In this document: positions 26,436-35,572 of the stretch, piece after piece | How positions within the stretch are numbered: the stretch's first letter is position 1 | Layout: each line of letters starts with the position of its first letter | Assembly: GCA_037045045.1 (NCBI GenBank) | Contig: JBAOHL010000005.1 | Span: forward strand, 62,001-126,000 | DNA from: Phosphoribacter sp037045045 | GTDB lineage: Bacteria > Actinomycetota > Actinomycetes > Actinomycetales > Dermatophilaceae | DNA length: 64,000 nt | Direction of reading: 5' to 3' | Notes under the pieces: generated by a model | What the model was told of the DNA's origin: nothing | What the model saw: the letters and a program-made list of their open reading frames with translations, nothing else | Database searches by the model: none | Translations under genes and position numbers: made by a program

Positions 26436-27470
26436 GTGAGCACCGACCTGGACCCCGCCGGCGAGCCGCAGGCGCCGACGCCCCAGGCCGGCGACGGGCC
26501 CGTCGACTGGTCCACGCCGCCCGGGGCGCCAGCGGCCCCCGCCGAATCGCCCGAGCTCGCGTCGGAAGCAGCCGACGGCGGGGAGCGTCCCTCCCGGAGC
26601 TATTCGCCCGGTATGCCGCCCCCGACGGTGACCATCGGGGCCACCGGTCGACCGATGCCGGACTACCCCGAACCGCCCCCCCTCAGCCAACACGGCCCGG
26701 CCCGGGTCATCGCGATGTGCAACCAGAAAGGCGGCGTCGGCAAGACGACGACGACGATCAATCTCGGTGCCGCCCTCGCCGAACTCGGCCGCAAGGTCCT
26801 GCTCGTCGACTTCGACCCGCAGGGCGCCCTGTCGGTAGGCCTCGGAGTGCGGGCCAACGACCTCGACCTCACCGTCTACACCCTGCTCACCGACCGCCAG
26901 CAAGACGTCCGGCAGGTCATCCGAGGGACCCGTACCCAAGGCCTGGACGTCATCCCGGCCAACATCGACTTGTCCGCCGCGGAGGTTCAACTCGTCGGCG
27001 AGGTGGCCCGCGAGCAGATCCTCGCTCGGGCGCTGCGGCCGGTCCTGGAGGACTACGACGTCGTGCTCATCGACTGTCAGCCCTCGCTGGGGCTGCTCAC
27101 CGTCAACGCCCTCACGGCCGCTCACGGCGTGATCATCCCGTTGGAGTGCGAGTTCTTCGCCATGCGAGGGGTCGCCCTGCTCGTCGAGACCATCGAGAAG
27201 ATCACCGACCGGCTCAATCCGCGCCTGCAGATCGACGGCATCCTCGCGACGATGTACGACGGGCGCACGTTGCACAGTCGCGAGGTCGTCGCCTCCGTCG
27301 TCGACCACTTCGGCGACCGGGTCTTCCACACCGTCATCGCCCGGACGGTGAAGTTCCCCGACGCCACGCTGGCGGCCGAGCCCATCACGACGTATGCGTC
27401 CGCCCATTCGGCCGCTGCGGCATACCGGCTGTTGGCCCGCGAGCTCATCGCCCGAGGTGACGCGGCCTGA
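26436..27470 (+). CDS. ParA/Soj-family ATPase linked to scpAB
   Basis: 344 residues. A disordered Pro/Ala-rich N-terminus (about 1-85) precedes a ParA domain with the deviant Walker A KGGVGKTTTTIN near residue 103, DFDPQG and VLIDCQPSLG. This is the ParA paralogue found before scpA in Actinobacteria (Rv1708), not the parAB pair near the origin; no ParB is present. A role in chromosome or protein positioning is likely but not established. Confidence 0.9.
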   Translation: MSTDLDPAGEPQAPTPQAGDGPVDWSTPPGAPAAPAESPELASEAADGGERPSRSYSPGMPPPTVTIGATGRPMPDYPEPPPLSQHGPARVIAMCNQKGGVGKTTTTINLGAALAELGRKVLLVDFDPQGALSVGLGVRANDLDLTVYTLLTDRQQDVRQVIRGTRTQGLDVIPANIDLSAAEVQLVGEVAREQILARALRPVLEDYDVVLIDCQPSLGLLTVNALTAAHGVIIPLECEFFAMRGVALLVETIEKITDRLNPRLQIDGILATMYDGRTLHSREVVASVVDHFGDRVFHTVIARTVKFPDATLAAEPITTYASAHSAAAAYRLLARELIARGDAA

Positions 27471-27492
27471 CCCGCGCCGAGTGCCCTGCATC

Positions 27493-28413
27493 GTGACCGA
27501 CCCACATCCCCCCGCCCCGCCGACCGTGCCCGCGCCCGGAGGCGTGCTCACCCGACGCGCGGCGAGCACGCCCTTCGAGGTGCACCTCGACGTCTTCGAC
27601 GGTCCGTTCGAACTGCTGCTCGGGCTCATCGCCAAGCACAAGCTCGACATCACCGAGATCGCCCTCGCCCAAGTGACCGACGAGTTCGTCGCCCACATTC
27701 GCGCCGCCCGGGAGGCCGACACGGAGTGGGATTTGTCCCAAGCGTCGGAGTTCCTCCTCGTCGCCGCCACCCTGTTGGACCTCAAAGCCGCGCGCCTGCT
27801 GCCCACGTCGGGGCCCGAGGACGAGGAGGATCTCGCGCTCATCGAGGCCCGGGACCTGCTCTTCGCGCGCCTGCTGCAGTACCGCGCGTTCAAACAGGTC
27901 GCGGGCGCGTTCGCCGAGCAGCTCGCCGGCACCGCCCGGATGTCCCCACGGCAGGCCGGCCTCGAGCCACAGTTGCGGACGCTGCTTCCCGAACTCGTCA
28001 TGACCGTGACCCCCGAGCAGCTGGCGATGATTGCCGCCCGCGCGATGGTTCCTCGCACCCCACCCTCGGTGGGTCTGGACCACCTGCACGTGCCCCAGGT
28101 GAGCGTCCGCGAGCAGGCGCTCCTCATCGTCGAGCGGCTCCGTCGCGACGGCACGTGTTCGTTCCGCGCGCTCGTCGCCGACGCGGACGCGACGATGGTC
28201 ATCGTCGCTCGATTCCTCGCCCTGCTGGAGCTCTACAAGGACGCCGCGGTGGCCTTCGAACAGGCGCACGCGCTCGGCGAGCTGACCGTCCGCTGGACCG
28301 GGACGCAGGATCCCGCCGATACGACGTGGGTGCCGGCCGCCGGTTCGGAATTCGACGAGGGCGCCGCCGACGGAGCCGGCGCACCTCAGCAGCCAGGAGG
28401 ACCAGATGACTGA
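27493..28413 (+). CDS. scpA: Segregation and condensation protein A (kleisin)
   Basis: 306 residues. Bridges SMC heads in the bacterial condensin complex. The N-terminal kleisin motif FEVHLDVFDGPFELLLGLI and LDITEIALAQVTDEFV are clear, as is a C-terminal winged helix (SFRALVADADATMVIVARFLALLELYKD region). GTG 27493 was chosen over the in-frame GTG 27481. Overlaps scpB by eight bases. Confidence 0.94.
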   Translation: MTDPHPPAPPTVPAPGGVLTRRAASTPFEVHLDVFDGPFELLLGLIAKHKLDITEIALAQVTDEFVAHIRAAREADTEWDLSQASEFLLVAATLLDLKAARLLPTSGPEDEEDLALIEARDLLFARLLQYRAFKQVAGAFAEQLAGTARMSPRQAGLEPQLRTLLPELVMTVTPEQLAMIAARAMVPRTPPSVGLDHLHVPQVSVREQALLIVERLRRDGTCSFRALVADADATMVIVARFLALLELYKDAAVAFEQAHALGELTVRWTGTQDPADTTWVPAAGSEFDEGAADGAGAPQQPGGPDD

Positions 28414-29071
28414 GCCGACCGGGGCCACCGGGCCCGAGGACCCGACCGAGCCGCCACCACCCCCGGAGCCACCCGAGTCGGACGACGCCGCCGACGAGCC
28501 AACCTTCGACGTCTCGGACTTCCCGGGCGGCGCCCGGGGGGCGATCGAAGCGGTGCTCATGGTCGTGGACGAACCGGTCTCCGAGATGGCGCTGGCCACT
28601 GCCCTCGAGATGCCGGTCGGACAGGTCCTCGCGATCCTGCACGAGCTCGAAGCCGAGTATGCCGCCGCCCACCGCGGGTTCACCGTGCGCGGCATGGGTG
28701 GCGGCTGGCGGGTCTACAGCCGATCCGACTACGCCCCGGTCGTCGAGAAGTTCCTCCTCGACGGCGCGCAGGCCAAGCTCACCCAGGCCTCCTTGGAGAC
28801 CCTCGCGGTGATCGCCTACCGGCAACCCGTGTCGCGCGGTCGGATCGGCGCGGTCCGGGGGGTCAATGTCGACGGCGTCGTGCGGACCCTCATCACCCGC
28901 GGACTCGTCGAGGAGCAGGGCGAGGGGGAGGGCGGAGCGGTGCTCTACGGGACGACCCCGTATTTCCTTCAGCGCCTCGGCATCGACTCGCTCGACGAGC
29001 TCCCGCCGCTCGCGCCGTTCCTGCCGGAGGCCGACCTGCTCGACGAGATCGCCGAGGGCGGCCGAGGATGA
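28406..29071 (+). CDS. scpB: Segregation and condensation protein B
   Basis: 221 residues with two winged-helix domains; binds ScpA in the SMC complex. After an acidic, proline-rich start, the conserved AIEAVLMVVDEPVSE and LETLAVIAYRQPVSRGRIGAVRGVN segments are seen. AGGAGG is seven bases before ATG 28406, inside scpA. Confidence 0.94.
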   Translation: MTEPTGATGPEDPTEPPPPPEPPESDDAADEPTFDVSDFPGGARGAIEAVLMVVDEPVSEMALATALEMPVGQVLAILHELEAEYAAAHRGFTVRGMGGGWRVYSRSDYAPVVEKFLLDGAQAKLTQASLETLAVIAYRQPVSRGRIGAVRGVNVDGVVRTLITRGLVEEQGEGEGGAVLYGTTPYFLQRLGIDSLDELPPLAPFLPEADLLDEIAEGGRG

Positions 29072-29970
29072 CCCCACCCGGCCGACGCACCGGCGGGGGG
29101 CGCCCCGACAGCGGTGGCGGTCGTCCCGACCGAGGCGCAGCAGGCGCCGGATCGTCCCGGTACGGCCCTCGCGGAGCCGCCCCGAAGCGGGCGGCCCGCG
29201 GACCGAAGGCCCTGAGTCCGCCCCCGGACGTCGACGTCCACGATCCAGACGGCGTGCGTCTGCAGAAGTTGCTGGCCGGTGCAGGGTTGGGGTCGCGGCG
29301 CACCTGCGAGGGCCTCATCTCCGCGGGCCGCGTCAGCGTCGACGGGCACGTCGTCACCGAACTCGGCGTGCGGATCGACCCGAGCCGCCAGGTCGTCCAC
29401 GTCGACGGCGAGCGGGTCACCCTCGACGACACGTTGGTCTATCTCGCCTTCCACAAGCCCGCCGGCGTCGTCTCGACGATGAACGACGAGCTGGGGCGGG
29501 TCTCGATCACCGACTACCTCGGCAACCGCCCGGAGCGGCTCTTCCACATCGGGCGCCTCGACGCCGACACCGAGGGACTGCTGTTGCTCACCAACGACGG
29601 GGACCTCGCGCACCGCCTCCAGCACCCGGCATACGGCGTGCCGAAGACGTATCTCGCCCAGGTGCCAGGCCCCGTGCCCCGCGACCTCGGACGCCGGCTG
29701 CGCGCCGGAATCGAGCTTGACGACGGACCCGTGGCGGTGGACTCGTTCCGGCTGGTCGATTCCGCCCCCGGCAAGGCCCTCGTCGAGGTGGTCCTGCACG
29801 AGGGACGCAAGCACATCGTCCGCCGGATGCTCGCCGCTGTCGGACACCCGGTGCTCACCCTCGTGCGCGTCCAGGTCGGCCCGATCGTGCTGGGCGACCT
29901 CAAGTCCGGCCGGACCCGTCGACTGACCCGCGAGGAGGTCGGCAAGCTGTATGCCGCAGCCGGCCTCTGA
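29068..29970 (+). CDS. rluB: Ribosomal large-subunit pseudouridine synthase (RsuA/RluB family)
   Basis: 300 residues. A basic glycine-rich tail (about 1-55), an S4 RNA-binding domain (LQKLLAGAGLGSRRTCEGLI) and the catalytic RLDADTEGLLLLTNDG motif with its aspartate near residue 168. Converts uridine to pseudouridine in 23S rRNA; the exact site is not deducible here. Overlaps scpB by four bases, as in the xerD-scpAB-rluB-cmk-der cluster of related genomes. Confidence 0.92.
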   Translation: MTPPGRRTGGGRPDSGGGRPDRGAAGAGSSRYGPRGAAPKRAARGPKALSPPPDVDVHDPDGVRLQKLLAGAGLGSRRTCEGLISAGRVSVDGHVVTELGVRIDPSRQVVHVDGERVTLDDTLVYLAFHKPAGVVSTMNDELGRVSITDYLGNRPERLFHIGRLDADTEGLLLLTNDGDLAHRLQHPAYGVPKTYLAQVPGPVPRDLGRRLRAGIELDDGPVAVDSFRLVDSAPGKALVEVVLHEGRKHIVRRMLAAVGHPVLTLVRVQVGPIVLGDLKSGRTRRLTREEVGKLYAAAGL

Positions 29971-30015
29971 CCTCAGCGCGCCGGCTCGGGTGCCTCGGGG
30001 CACGGTTCGGGTCGA

Positions 30016-30021
30016 TAGCCT
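30016..30021 (+). promoter_or_regulatory. -10 box for a leaderless tyrA transcript
   Basis: TAGCCT ends seven bases before the tyrA GTG; no Shine-Dalgarno sequence is present. Confidence 0.45.
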
Positions 30022-30028
30022 TGGGCGC

Positions 30029-31111
30029 GTGAGCAGCGACGTCCTCATCCTCGGCACGGGCCTCATCGGCACCAGCCTGGGCATCGCGCTGTCTCGCAAG
30101 GGATTCCGCATTCAGTTGAGCGACCCGTCGCCGACCGCCCAGGCGCTGGCCCGCGACCTCGGCGCCGGCACGCTGCTGGACAGCACGAGCCCCGACCCGA
30201 CGCTCGTCATCGTCGCGGCACCCCCCGACGTCGCCGCGGCGGTCGTCGCCGATGCCCTGGAGCGGTGGCCGGCGGCGGTCGTCACGGACGTCGCCTCGGT
30301 CAAGCGGATCATCCACGAGGAGCTCGTGCGCCGGGGCGCGGACCTGTCCCGGTACGTCGGTTCGCACCCCATGGCCGGCCGCGAACGCACCGGCGCGGGC
30401 GCGGCGCGCGGCGACCTGTTCGAGGGTCGGGCGTGGGTCGTCGTGCCGGCCGAATCCTCCAGCCGGTATGCCGTCGAGATGGTCACGGCGATCGCCCACG
30501 CGGCCGGATCGGCCGTGTCGACGATGGACGCGGCCGCGCACGACGAGGCGGTCGCCGCGATCTCGCACATGCCCCAGGTGTTCGCGAGCCTCGTCGCGGC
30601 CCAACTGCGGGGCCTCGACGACCGGGCCCTGGCTCTCTCGGGTCAAGGGGTGCGTGACGTCACCCGGATCGCCGCCAGCGATCCGAGGCTGTGGACCCAG
30701 ATCCTCGCGGGCAACGCCGGAGCGATCCGCGACGTGCTCGTGCGCGTCCAGGACAACCTCGGCGATCTCGTCGCCGCGCTCGACCGCATCGACAGGGGCG
30801 ACGGCGTCGGTGGCCTCGAGGTCGTCAACCGCACGGTCCTGCACGGCAATGCCGGTCGCGCCCGCCTGCCGGGCAAGCACGGGGCGGCCCCCACGGCATA
30901 CGAGCCGGTGACCGTCGTCATCCCCGACGAGCCCGGCTCGCTGGGCCGCCTGCTCACCGACATCGGCGAGGCCGGCGTCAACCTCGAGGACGTGCGGCTC
31001 GACCACGGTTTGGAGCAGCCGTTCGGGCTGGCCGAGATCATGGTGCTCCCCGCGGCCGTCGAGCACCTGCACACCGTCCTCACCGAGCAGGGTTGGCGGG
31101 TGCTCGACTGA
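30029..31111 (+). CDS. tyrA: Prephenate dehydrogenase with ACT domain
   Basis: 360 residues. Oxidatively decarboxylates prephenate toward tyrosine. Rossmann motif GTGLIGTSLG at the start, the catalytic SHPMAGRE with the key histidine near residue 111, and a C-terminal ACT domain (VVIPDEPGSLGRLLTDIGEAG) near residues 290-360 for feedback by an aromatic amino acid. GTG 30029 starts the Rossmann strand directly. The TGA overlaps the cmk ATG by one base. Confidence 0.93.
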   Translation: MSSDVLILGTGLIGTSLGIALSRKGFRIQLSDPSPTAQALARDLGAGTLLDSTSPDPTLVIVAAPPDVAAAVVADALERWPAAVVTDVASVKRIIHEELVRRGADLSRYVGSHPMAGRERTGAGAARGDLFEGRAWVVVPAESSSRYAVEMVTAIAHAAGSAVSTMDAAAHDEAVAAISHMPQVFASLVAAQLRGLDDRALALSGQGVRDVTRIAASDPRLWTQILAGNAGAIRDVLVRVQDNLGDLVAALDRIDRGDGVGGLEVVNRTVLHGNAGRARLPGKHGAAPTAYEPVTVVIPDEPGSLGRLLTDIGEAGVNLEDVRLDHGLEQPFGLAEIMVLPAAVEHLHTVLTEQGWRVLD

Positions 31112-31848
31112 TGACGAACCACTCGGCACCGGCCGCGGCGCTCGTCGTCGCCATCGACGGCCCCTCCGGCAGCGGCAAGTCGAGCGTGTCCCGCGCGGTG
31201 GCCCGCCAGCTCGGCGCGGCCTATCTCGACACCGGCGCGATGTACCGGGCGGTGGCCTGGGGCTGCCTGCGCGACGGCGTGGACCTCGGCGACGAACCCG
31301 CCGTCGAGCGGTATGCCGCGTCGCTGCCGCTGCGCATGGGCACCGACCCCGACGCGCCAGGGGTGTGGGTCGGCGATACCGACATCGGGCAGGCCATCCG
31401 CGAGGACCGGGTCACCGGGGTCGTCTCGGCGGTGGCGACCAACCTCGGCGTGCGCGCGGAACTGCGTCGCCGCCAACGCGAGCTCATCGACGCGGGAGCC
31501 CGCGAGCGGGGTGCCGTGGTCGCCGAAGGCCGGGACATCACCACGGTCGTCGCGCCGGACGCGGACGTGCGCATCCTGCTCACCGCGAACGAACAGGCCC
31601 GGGTGGCCCGGCGGGCCAGCGAAAACCTCGGCCGCGCGGACGCCGACGCCCTGGCGAGCACCAGGGGCCAGGTGATCGACCGCGACCGGCTCGACGGCAC
31701 CGTCGCGAGCTTCCAGGAGGCAGCCGACGGCGTCGTCACGGTCGACACGTCCGACCTCGACCTGCCTGGTGCCGTCGCGGCCGTCCTCGCGGTCGTGCGG
31801 TCGATGACCGCAGGCCGACACCCCGAGAAGGCGGGCACAGATGGCTGA
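31111..31848 (+). CDS. cmk: Cytidylate kinase
   Basis: 245 residues. Phosphorylates CMP/dCMP. P-loop IDGPSGSGKSSVSR near residue 16, LDTGAMYRAVAW and EGRDITTVVAPDA motifs. A TGATG junction joins it to tyrA, and it overlaps der by eight bases, so tyrA-cmk-der form one transcript. Confidence 0.95.
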   Translation: MTNHSAPAAALVVAIDGPSGSGKSSVSRAVARQLGAAYLDTGAMYRAVAWGCLRDGVDLGDEPAVERYAASLPLRMGTDPDAPGVWVGDTDIGQAIREDRVTGVVSAVATNLGVRAELRRRQRELIDAGARERGAVVAEGRDITTVVAPDADVRILLTANEQARVARRASENLGRADADALASTRGQVIDRDRLDGTVASFQEAADGVVTVDTSDLDLPGAVAAVLAVVRSMTAGRHPEKAGTDG

Positions 31849-33496
31849 GGACCTCGCCGACGGCGTCCCGGCGGACGGGGGAGCCGACGCTCCTGCCGGA
31901 GCGGGTGGCGGAGCCGCGGCCGGAGCCGGTGGCGGCGCGCCGGCAGCTGATCTTGCGGCCGGAGCCGGTGGTGGCGCGCCGGCAGCTGATCTCGCGGCCG
32001 GTGCCGGGCCGGCATCCGACCCCTCGCCCCGCGGGAGGCCCGAGTCCGACGCCGGCTCTACCCATGAGGCTCTCGGCCGGGCCCTGCGCGCCGGTCTCGG
32101 TGAGTTCGACCTCACCGACGAGGACCTCGCCCTCGTCGACGCTGACGAGCCGGCCGCGGTCGTGCCCGGCGCACCCGCCCCCAGGCCGGTCGTCGCCGTC
32201 GTCGGGCGGCCCAACGTCGGCAAGTCGACCCTCGTCAACCGGGTCCTGCGTCGCCGCGAGGCGGTCGTCGAGGACGTGCCCGGGGTGACGCGCGACCGGG
32301 TGGCCTACGACGCCGAATGGGCCGGACGCCGGTTCACCCTCGTCGACACCGGGGGCTGGGACGTCGGCGTCCGCGGCATCCACCTGCGGGTGGCCGAGCA
32401 GGCCGAGGTGGCCGTCGAACTGGCCGACGTCGTCCTTTTCGTCGTCGACGCCACGGTCGGGGCCACCGACGCCGACGAAGCGGTCGTGCGGATGCTGCGC
32501 CGCTCCGGCAAGCCTGTGGTCCTCGTCGCGAACAAGGTCGACGACCAGCGCGTCGAGGCCGACGCCGCTGCGTTGTGGAACCTCGGCCTCGGCCAACCGT
32601 GGCCGGTGTCCGCCCTGCACGGCCGTGGCAGCGGTGACGCGCTGGACGCCGTACTGGCCGTGCTCCCGGACACCTCCGGTGTGGCCGGAGCGGGTCCGGG
32701 CGAAGGGCCCCGACGGGTCGCGCTGCTCGGACGGCCGAACGTCGGCAAGTCCTCGATGCTCAACAAGCTCGCCGGGCACGAGCGAGTGGTCGTCGACGCC
32801 ACAGCCGGGACCACGCGGGATCCCGTGGACGAACTCGTCGAACTGGGCGGGCGGACCTGGTGTTTCGTCGACACGGCCGGCATCCGCCGGCGGGTCCACC
32901 AGACCCGGGGCGCGGACTTCTACGCCTCGCTGCGCACCCAGGCGGCGTTGGAGAAGGCCGAGGTCGCGGTCGTGCTCGTCGACGCCAGCGAACCGTTGGC
33001 CGAGCAGGACGTCAGGGTGGTCGGCCAGGTCGTCGAGGCCGGTCGCGCCCTCGTGCTGGCCTTCAACAAGTGGGACACCCTCGACGAGGATCGCCGCGGC
33101 ATCCTCGAACGCGAGATCGGCCGAGACCTGGCTCAGGTGGCCTGGGCCCCCCGGGTCAACGTCTCGGCGCGTACCGGTCGCCATCTCGACCGGCTGGTCC
33201 CGGCACTCGACACCGCGCTCGCCTCGTGGGAGAGCCGGGTGCCGACCGGCCGGCTCAACGCATTCCTCGGCGAGGTCGTCGCCGCCCAACCGCACCCCGT
33301 GCGGGGCGGCAAGCAGCCCCGGATCCTCTTCGCGACCCAGGCCTCGACCTGCCCGCCACGCTTCGTCCTGTTCGCCTCGGGCTTCATCGAGGCCGGATAT
33401 CGCCGGTTCCTCGAGCGTCGGTTGCGCGAACAGTTCGGCTTCGCCGGGACCCCCATCGAACTGAGCGTGCGGGTCCGCGAGAAGCGCCCTCGCTGA
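31841..33496 (+). CDS. der: Ribosome biogenesis GTPase Der (EngA)
   Basis: 551 residues. Two tandem GTPase domains with P-loops GRPNVGKST (near residue 123) and GRPNVGKSS (near residue 298), NKVD/NKWD specificity motifs and a C-terminal KH-like domain; needed for 50S subunit assembly. The N-terminal extension of about 110 residues is unusually long and contains two exact 13-residue Gly/Ala-rich repeats. ATG 31841 overlaps the end of cmk. Confidence 0.95.
   Translation: MAEDLADGVPADGGADAPAGAGGGAAAGAGGGAPAADLAAGAGGGAPAADLAAGAGPASDPSPRGRPESDAGSTHEALGRALRAGLGEFDLTDEDLALVDADEPAAVVPGAPAPRPVVAVVGRPNVGKSTLVNRVLRRREAVVEDVPGVTRDRVAYDAEWAGRRFTLVDTGGWDVGVRGIHLRVAEQAEVAVELADVVLFVVDATVGATDADEAVVRMLRRSGKPVVLVANKVDDQRVEADAAALWNLGLGQPWPVSALHGRGSGDALDAVLAVLPDTSGVAGAGPGEGPRRVALLGRPNVGKSSMLNKLAGHERVVVDATAGTTRDPVDELVELGGRTWCFVDTAGIRRRVHQTRGADFYASLRTQAALEKAEVAVVLVDASEPLAEQDVRVVGQVVEAGRALVLAFNKWDTLDEDRRGILEREIGRDLAQVAWAPRVNVSARTGRHLDRLVPALDTALASWESRVPTGRLNAFLGEVVAAQPHPVRGGKQPRILFATQASTCPPRFVLFASGFIEAGYRRFLERRLREQFGFAGTPIELSVRVREKRPR
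31916..31993 (+). repeat. 39-bp in-frame tandem repeat in der
   Basis: Units 31916-31954 and 31955-31993 are nearly identical and encode AAGAGGGAPAADL twice, in the disordered N-terminal extension of Der. An incomplete third unit follows. Confidence 0.9.
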
Positions 33497-33577
33497 GGGC
33501 CCGACGAGGCGGATACGGCCGGCCATGCGAACGGGACCAGCCGGCATACGGATTGGGAGCGCTCGAAGGCGGTGCGA

Positions 33578-33583
33578 TAGGGT
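33578..33583 (+). promoter_or_regulatory. Promoter of tRNA-Pro
   Basis: TAGGGT -10 box, preceded by TTGGGA at 33553-33558 (19-bp spacer). Start of transcription would be near 33590, about 23 bases before the mature tRNA 5' end. Confidence 0.5.
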
Positions 33584-33612
33584 CTTGCGTGCTCTCGGAC
33601 CGGGAGCAGCCA

Positions 33613-33686
<74 letters not shown>

Positions 33687-33840
33687 CAATCGGAACTGAC
33701 CGCAACACCGCAGGTCAGGCATCCCTCGCCCGAGCGTCTGGCCGGTATCCGGCCGGTGTCCTCAGCCGCCTCTGCTCCGCCGCCTGGTACCGCCGGTGAG
33801 CGAGCCCGAGCGCGGTTTGCGACGAAGCGGACGGGCTCGT

Positions 33841-34179
33841 TCAGCAGAACCCCTGGAAGACGATCAACCTCTCAGCACCGCGTCGCCAGACATGCGCGCC
33901 CCAGGTGACGCCTTGCGGGTCTGGCATTCCAGGGACGCCGCTGCCTGGCGTCTGGAAATTACTCCTGGCTTTCTCCCACCACGACTCCAGCTCGTCCGCG
34001 TCGACCCACCGGACGTGGCGCACCATGCCTGGAGCCACGATGCCGCCTCCCTGACGACGGGCGACATAACGGGCGGCGTCCTTCGAGGTCGCCCACGCCG
34101 CGTGTCTCGTGTGCCACTCCCGGCCTTGAGCATCAAAGAGCCGGCCCGGTTCGATGCTGTTGATCCGACGGCCTACCAC
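33841..34179 (-). CDS. Possible small DNA-binding (excisionase-like) protein or remnant
   Basis: 112-residue open frame from a GTG. The middle, with TSKDAARYVARR, a basic turn and VRWVDADELESWWEKA, has the helix-turn-strand spacing of small winged-helix excisionase/MerR-like DNA-binding proteins, but the match is only by eye. Upstream the frame is closed by the TAA in each unit of the minisatellite, so it may be a truncated piece of a longer gene. It lies 155 bp from tRNA-Pro. No homologue can be named. Confidence 0.3.
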   Translation of the reverse strand: MVGRRINSIEPGRLFDAQGREWHTRHAAWATSKDAARYVARRQGGGIVAPGMVRHVRWVDADELESWWEKARSNFQTPGSGVPGMPDPQGVTWGAHVWRRGAERLIVFQGFC

Positions 34180-34189
34180 GGACGACAGC

Positions 34190-34243
34190 CTGCCTTACCT
34201 GCCTTACCTGCCTTACCTGCCTTACCTGCCTTACCTGCCTTAC
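34190..34243 (+). repeat. 9-bp minisatellite CTGCCTTAC x 6
   Basis: Six exact copies of CTGCCTTAC in a row. One plus-strand frame would read Leu-Pro-Tyr repeats and one minus-strand frame Arg-Gln-Val repeats, while another minus frame gets a TAA per unit. The repeat is noncoding on present evidence. Confidence 0.97.
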
Positions 34244-34581
34244 CTCCGTCCGGTGATGTGGGCACGGGCGACTGGACACGCGGTCGGCGCGATGGCGATC
34301 GTCCTGCCCGGGTCGAGCGTGCCGGGTGAGTGGGCGGTGGTGCGGACGAAGGAGGACGCGCCGATATGCCGCAGCGGCCTGGAGGTTGCGACCGTCACCG
34401 AATCGCGGGCGTGATACCTGCCAGCGGGCGTGATACGTGCCAGAACGATTCGCACGAGGTCCCTCACTGCCGCGGCGAGCCCTGCTGTCCCAGACTCCTG
34501 ATGACAGCGCCGCGACCATCGCGGTGCCCGCGCCGGCATCCGGCCTCACCGATGCCGCCCGCTCATTCAGGAAGGCATCGC

Positions 34582-35394
34582 ATGGACATCCGCTTCGACG
34601 GCAAGGTATGCCTGGTCACCGGATCGGCCCGGGGGATCGGCTACACCATCGCGCAGATCCTCGTCGACAGCGGGGCGACCGTCGCCATGGTCGACATCCT
34701 CGCCGACCGCCTGCGCGAGTCGGCCGCCACCCTGTCCGCCAAGAGCCGAGCGGTGGCCTACCCGCAGGACCTGACGAAGATCGCCGACCTCGGGCCCCTG
34801 GTCACGAAGATCCGCGAGGAACTCGGCGAGATCGACGTGCTCATCCAGCCGGCGGCCGTCGGGCCCCAGCGGTATGCCGCGGACATCACCGAACAGGAGT
34901 GGGACGACGTCTTCGCGGTGAACACCAAGGCGCTGTTCTTCCTTATGCGTGAGGTCGTCGGCCAGTCGATGGTCCCCCGGCGCAGCGGCTCGGTGGTGAA
35001 CTTCTCCTCGATCGCGGGCCTGGTCGGCATGCGCAAGCCGTTGTGCTCGGCGCACTACAGCGCGAGCAAGGGTGCCGTGGCCGCGATGACCCGCCAGGCC
35101 GCCGCCGAGTGGGCAGAGTACGGCGTCCGCGTCAACGCGGTCGCCTCCGGCGGGGTGCTCACCGAGATGACGATGTCGCTCATCGGCGACGACCTCGACA
35201 AAGCCACCGCCCTGGTCCCCCTCGGACGCCTCTCGCAGCCGGAAGAGGTCGCCCAGGCCGTCCTGTTCTACGCCAGCGACCTCGCCGCGAACATCACCGG
35301 CCAGTTGTTCGTCGTCGACGGCGGAGGCTACGGGGCGCAGTCCGACCCCGGCTTCCTTACCCCCGAGCAGATCGCGGCATACGCCCGGGCCTGA
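34582..35394 (+). CDS. Short-chain dehydrogenase/reductase
   Basis: 270 residues. Classical SDR: cofactor motif TGSARGIG near residue 15, NAG-equivalent segment altered to QPAAVG, catalytic Ser in VVNFSSIAG and YSASK with Tyr159 and Lys163. The D residue after strand 2 (VDI) suggests NAD(H). The substrate is unknown; the adjacent CoA-transferase genes hint at a 3-hydroxyacid such as 3-hydroxybutyrate, but this is inference. GAAGG about 10 bases upstream supports ATG 34582. Confidence 0.88.
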   Translation: MDIRFDGKVCLVTGSARGIGYTIAQILVDSGATVAMVDILADRLRESAATLSAKSRAVAYPQDLTKIADLGPLVTKIREELGEIDVLIQPAAVGPQRYAADITEQEWDDVFAVNTKALFFLMREVVGQSMVPRRSGSVVNFSSIAGLVGMRKPLCSAHYSASKGAVAAMTRQAAAEWAEYGVRVNAVASGGVLTEMTMSLIGDDLDKATALVPLGRLSQPEEVAQAVLFYASDLAANITGQLFVVDGGGYGAQSDPGFLTPEQIAAYARA

Positions 35395-35413
35395 CCCGCG
35401 TCCCGCGCGGTGA

Positions 35414-35482
35414 CCCCGCGATCGGCGGCCCGCGCGGCGGCCCCGCGATCGGCGGCCCTGTCCCGCGACTGGGCCGCCGATC
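35414..35482 (+). terminator. Repeated GC-rich hairpin downstream of the SDR gene
   Basis: GATCGGCGGCCC (35447-35458) and GGGCCGCCGATC (35471-35482) form a perfect 12-bp stem with a 12-base loop. An extra left arm sits 27 bp upstream (direct repeat CCCCGCGATCGGCGGCC at 35414 and 35441), so two alternative hairpins can form. There is no T-tract. Likely the terminator of the SDR transcript. Confidence 0.6.
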
Positions 35483-35572
35483 CGCGCGCCACTGCCCCGA
35501 CCCAGGACGCGCGGGCCGAAGGTAGGCCACACTGACCCGGACACCGTGCACGAGGACCAGGAGCGTGAGGTC

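Larger units (their letters stand above)
33687..34581. other. Gene-poor accessory stretch after tRNA-Pro
   Basis: About 0.9 kb without a well-supported gene. It holds one possible minus-strand reading frame (33841-34179), a 9-bp minisatellite (34190-34243), and several overlapping open frames in which no family is recognisable. G+C is visibly lower and word use less regular than in neighbouring genes, consistent with degraded foreign DNA next to a tRNA. Confidence 0.6.

Noticed and set aside
34154..34414. Plus-strand frame with (Leu-Pro-Tyr) repeats
   Set aside because: The repeat is a simple 9-bp minisatellite, the frame has no ribosome-binding site and no recognisable remainder.
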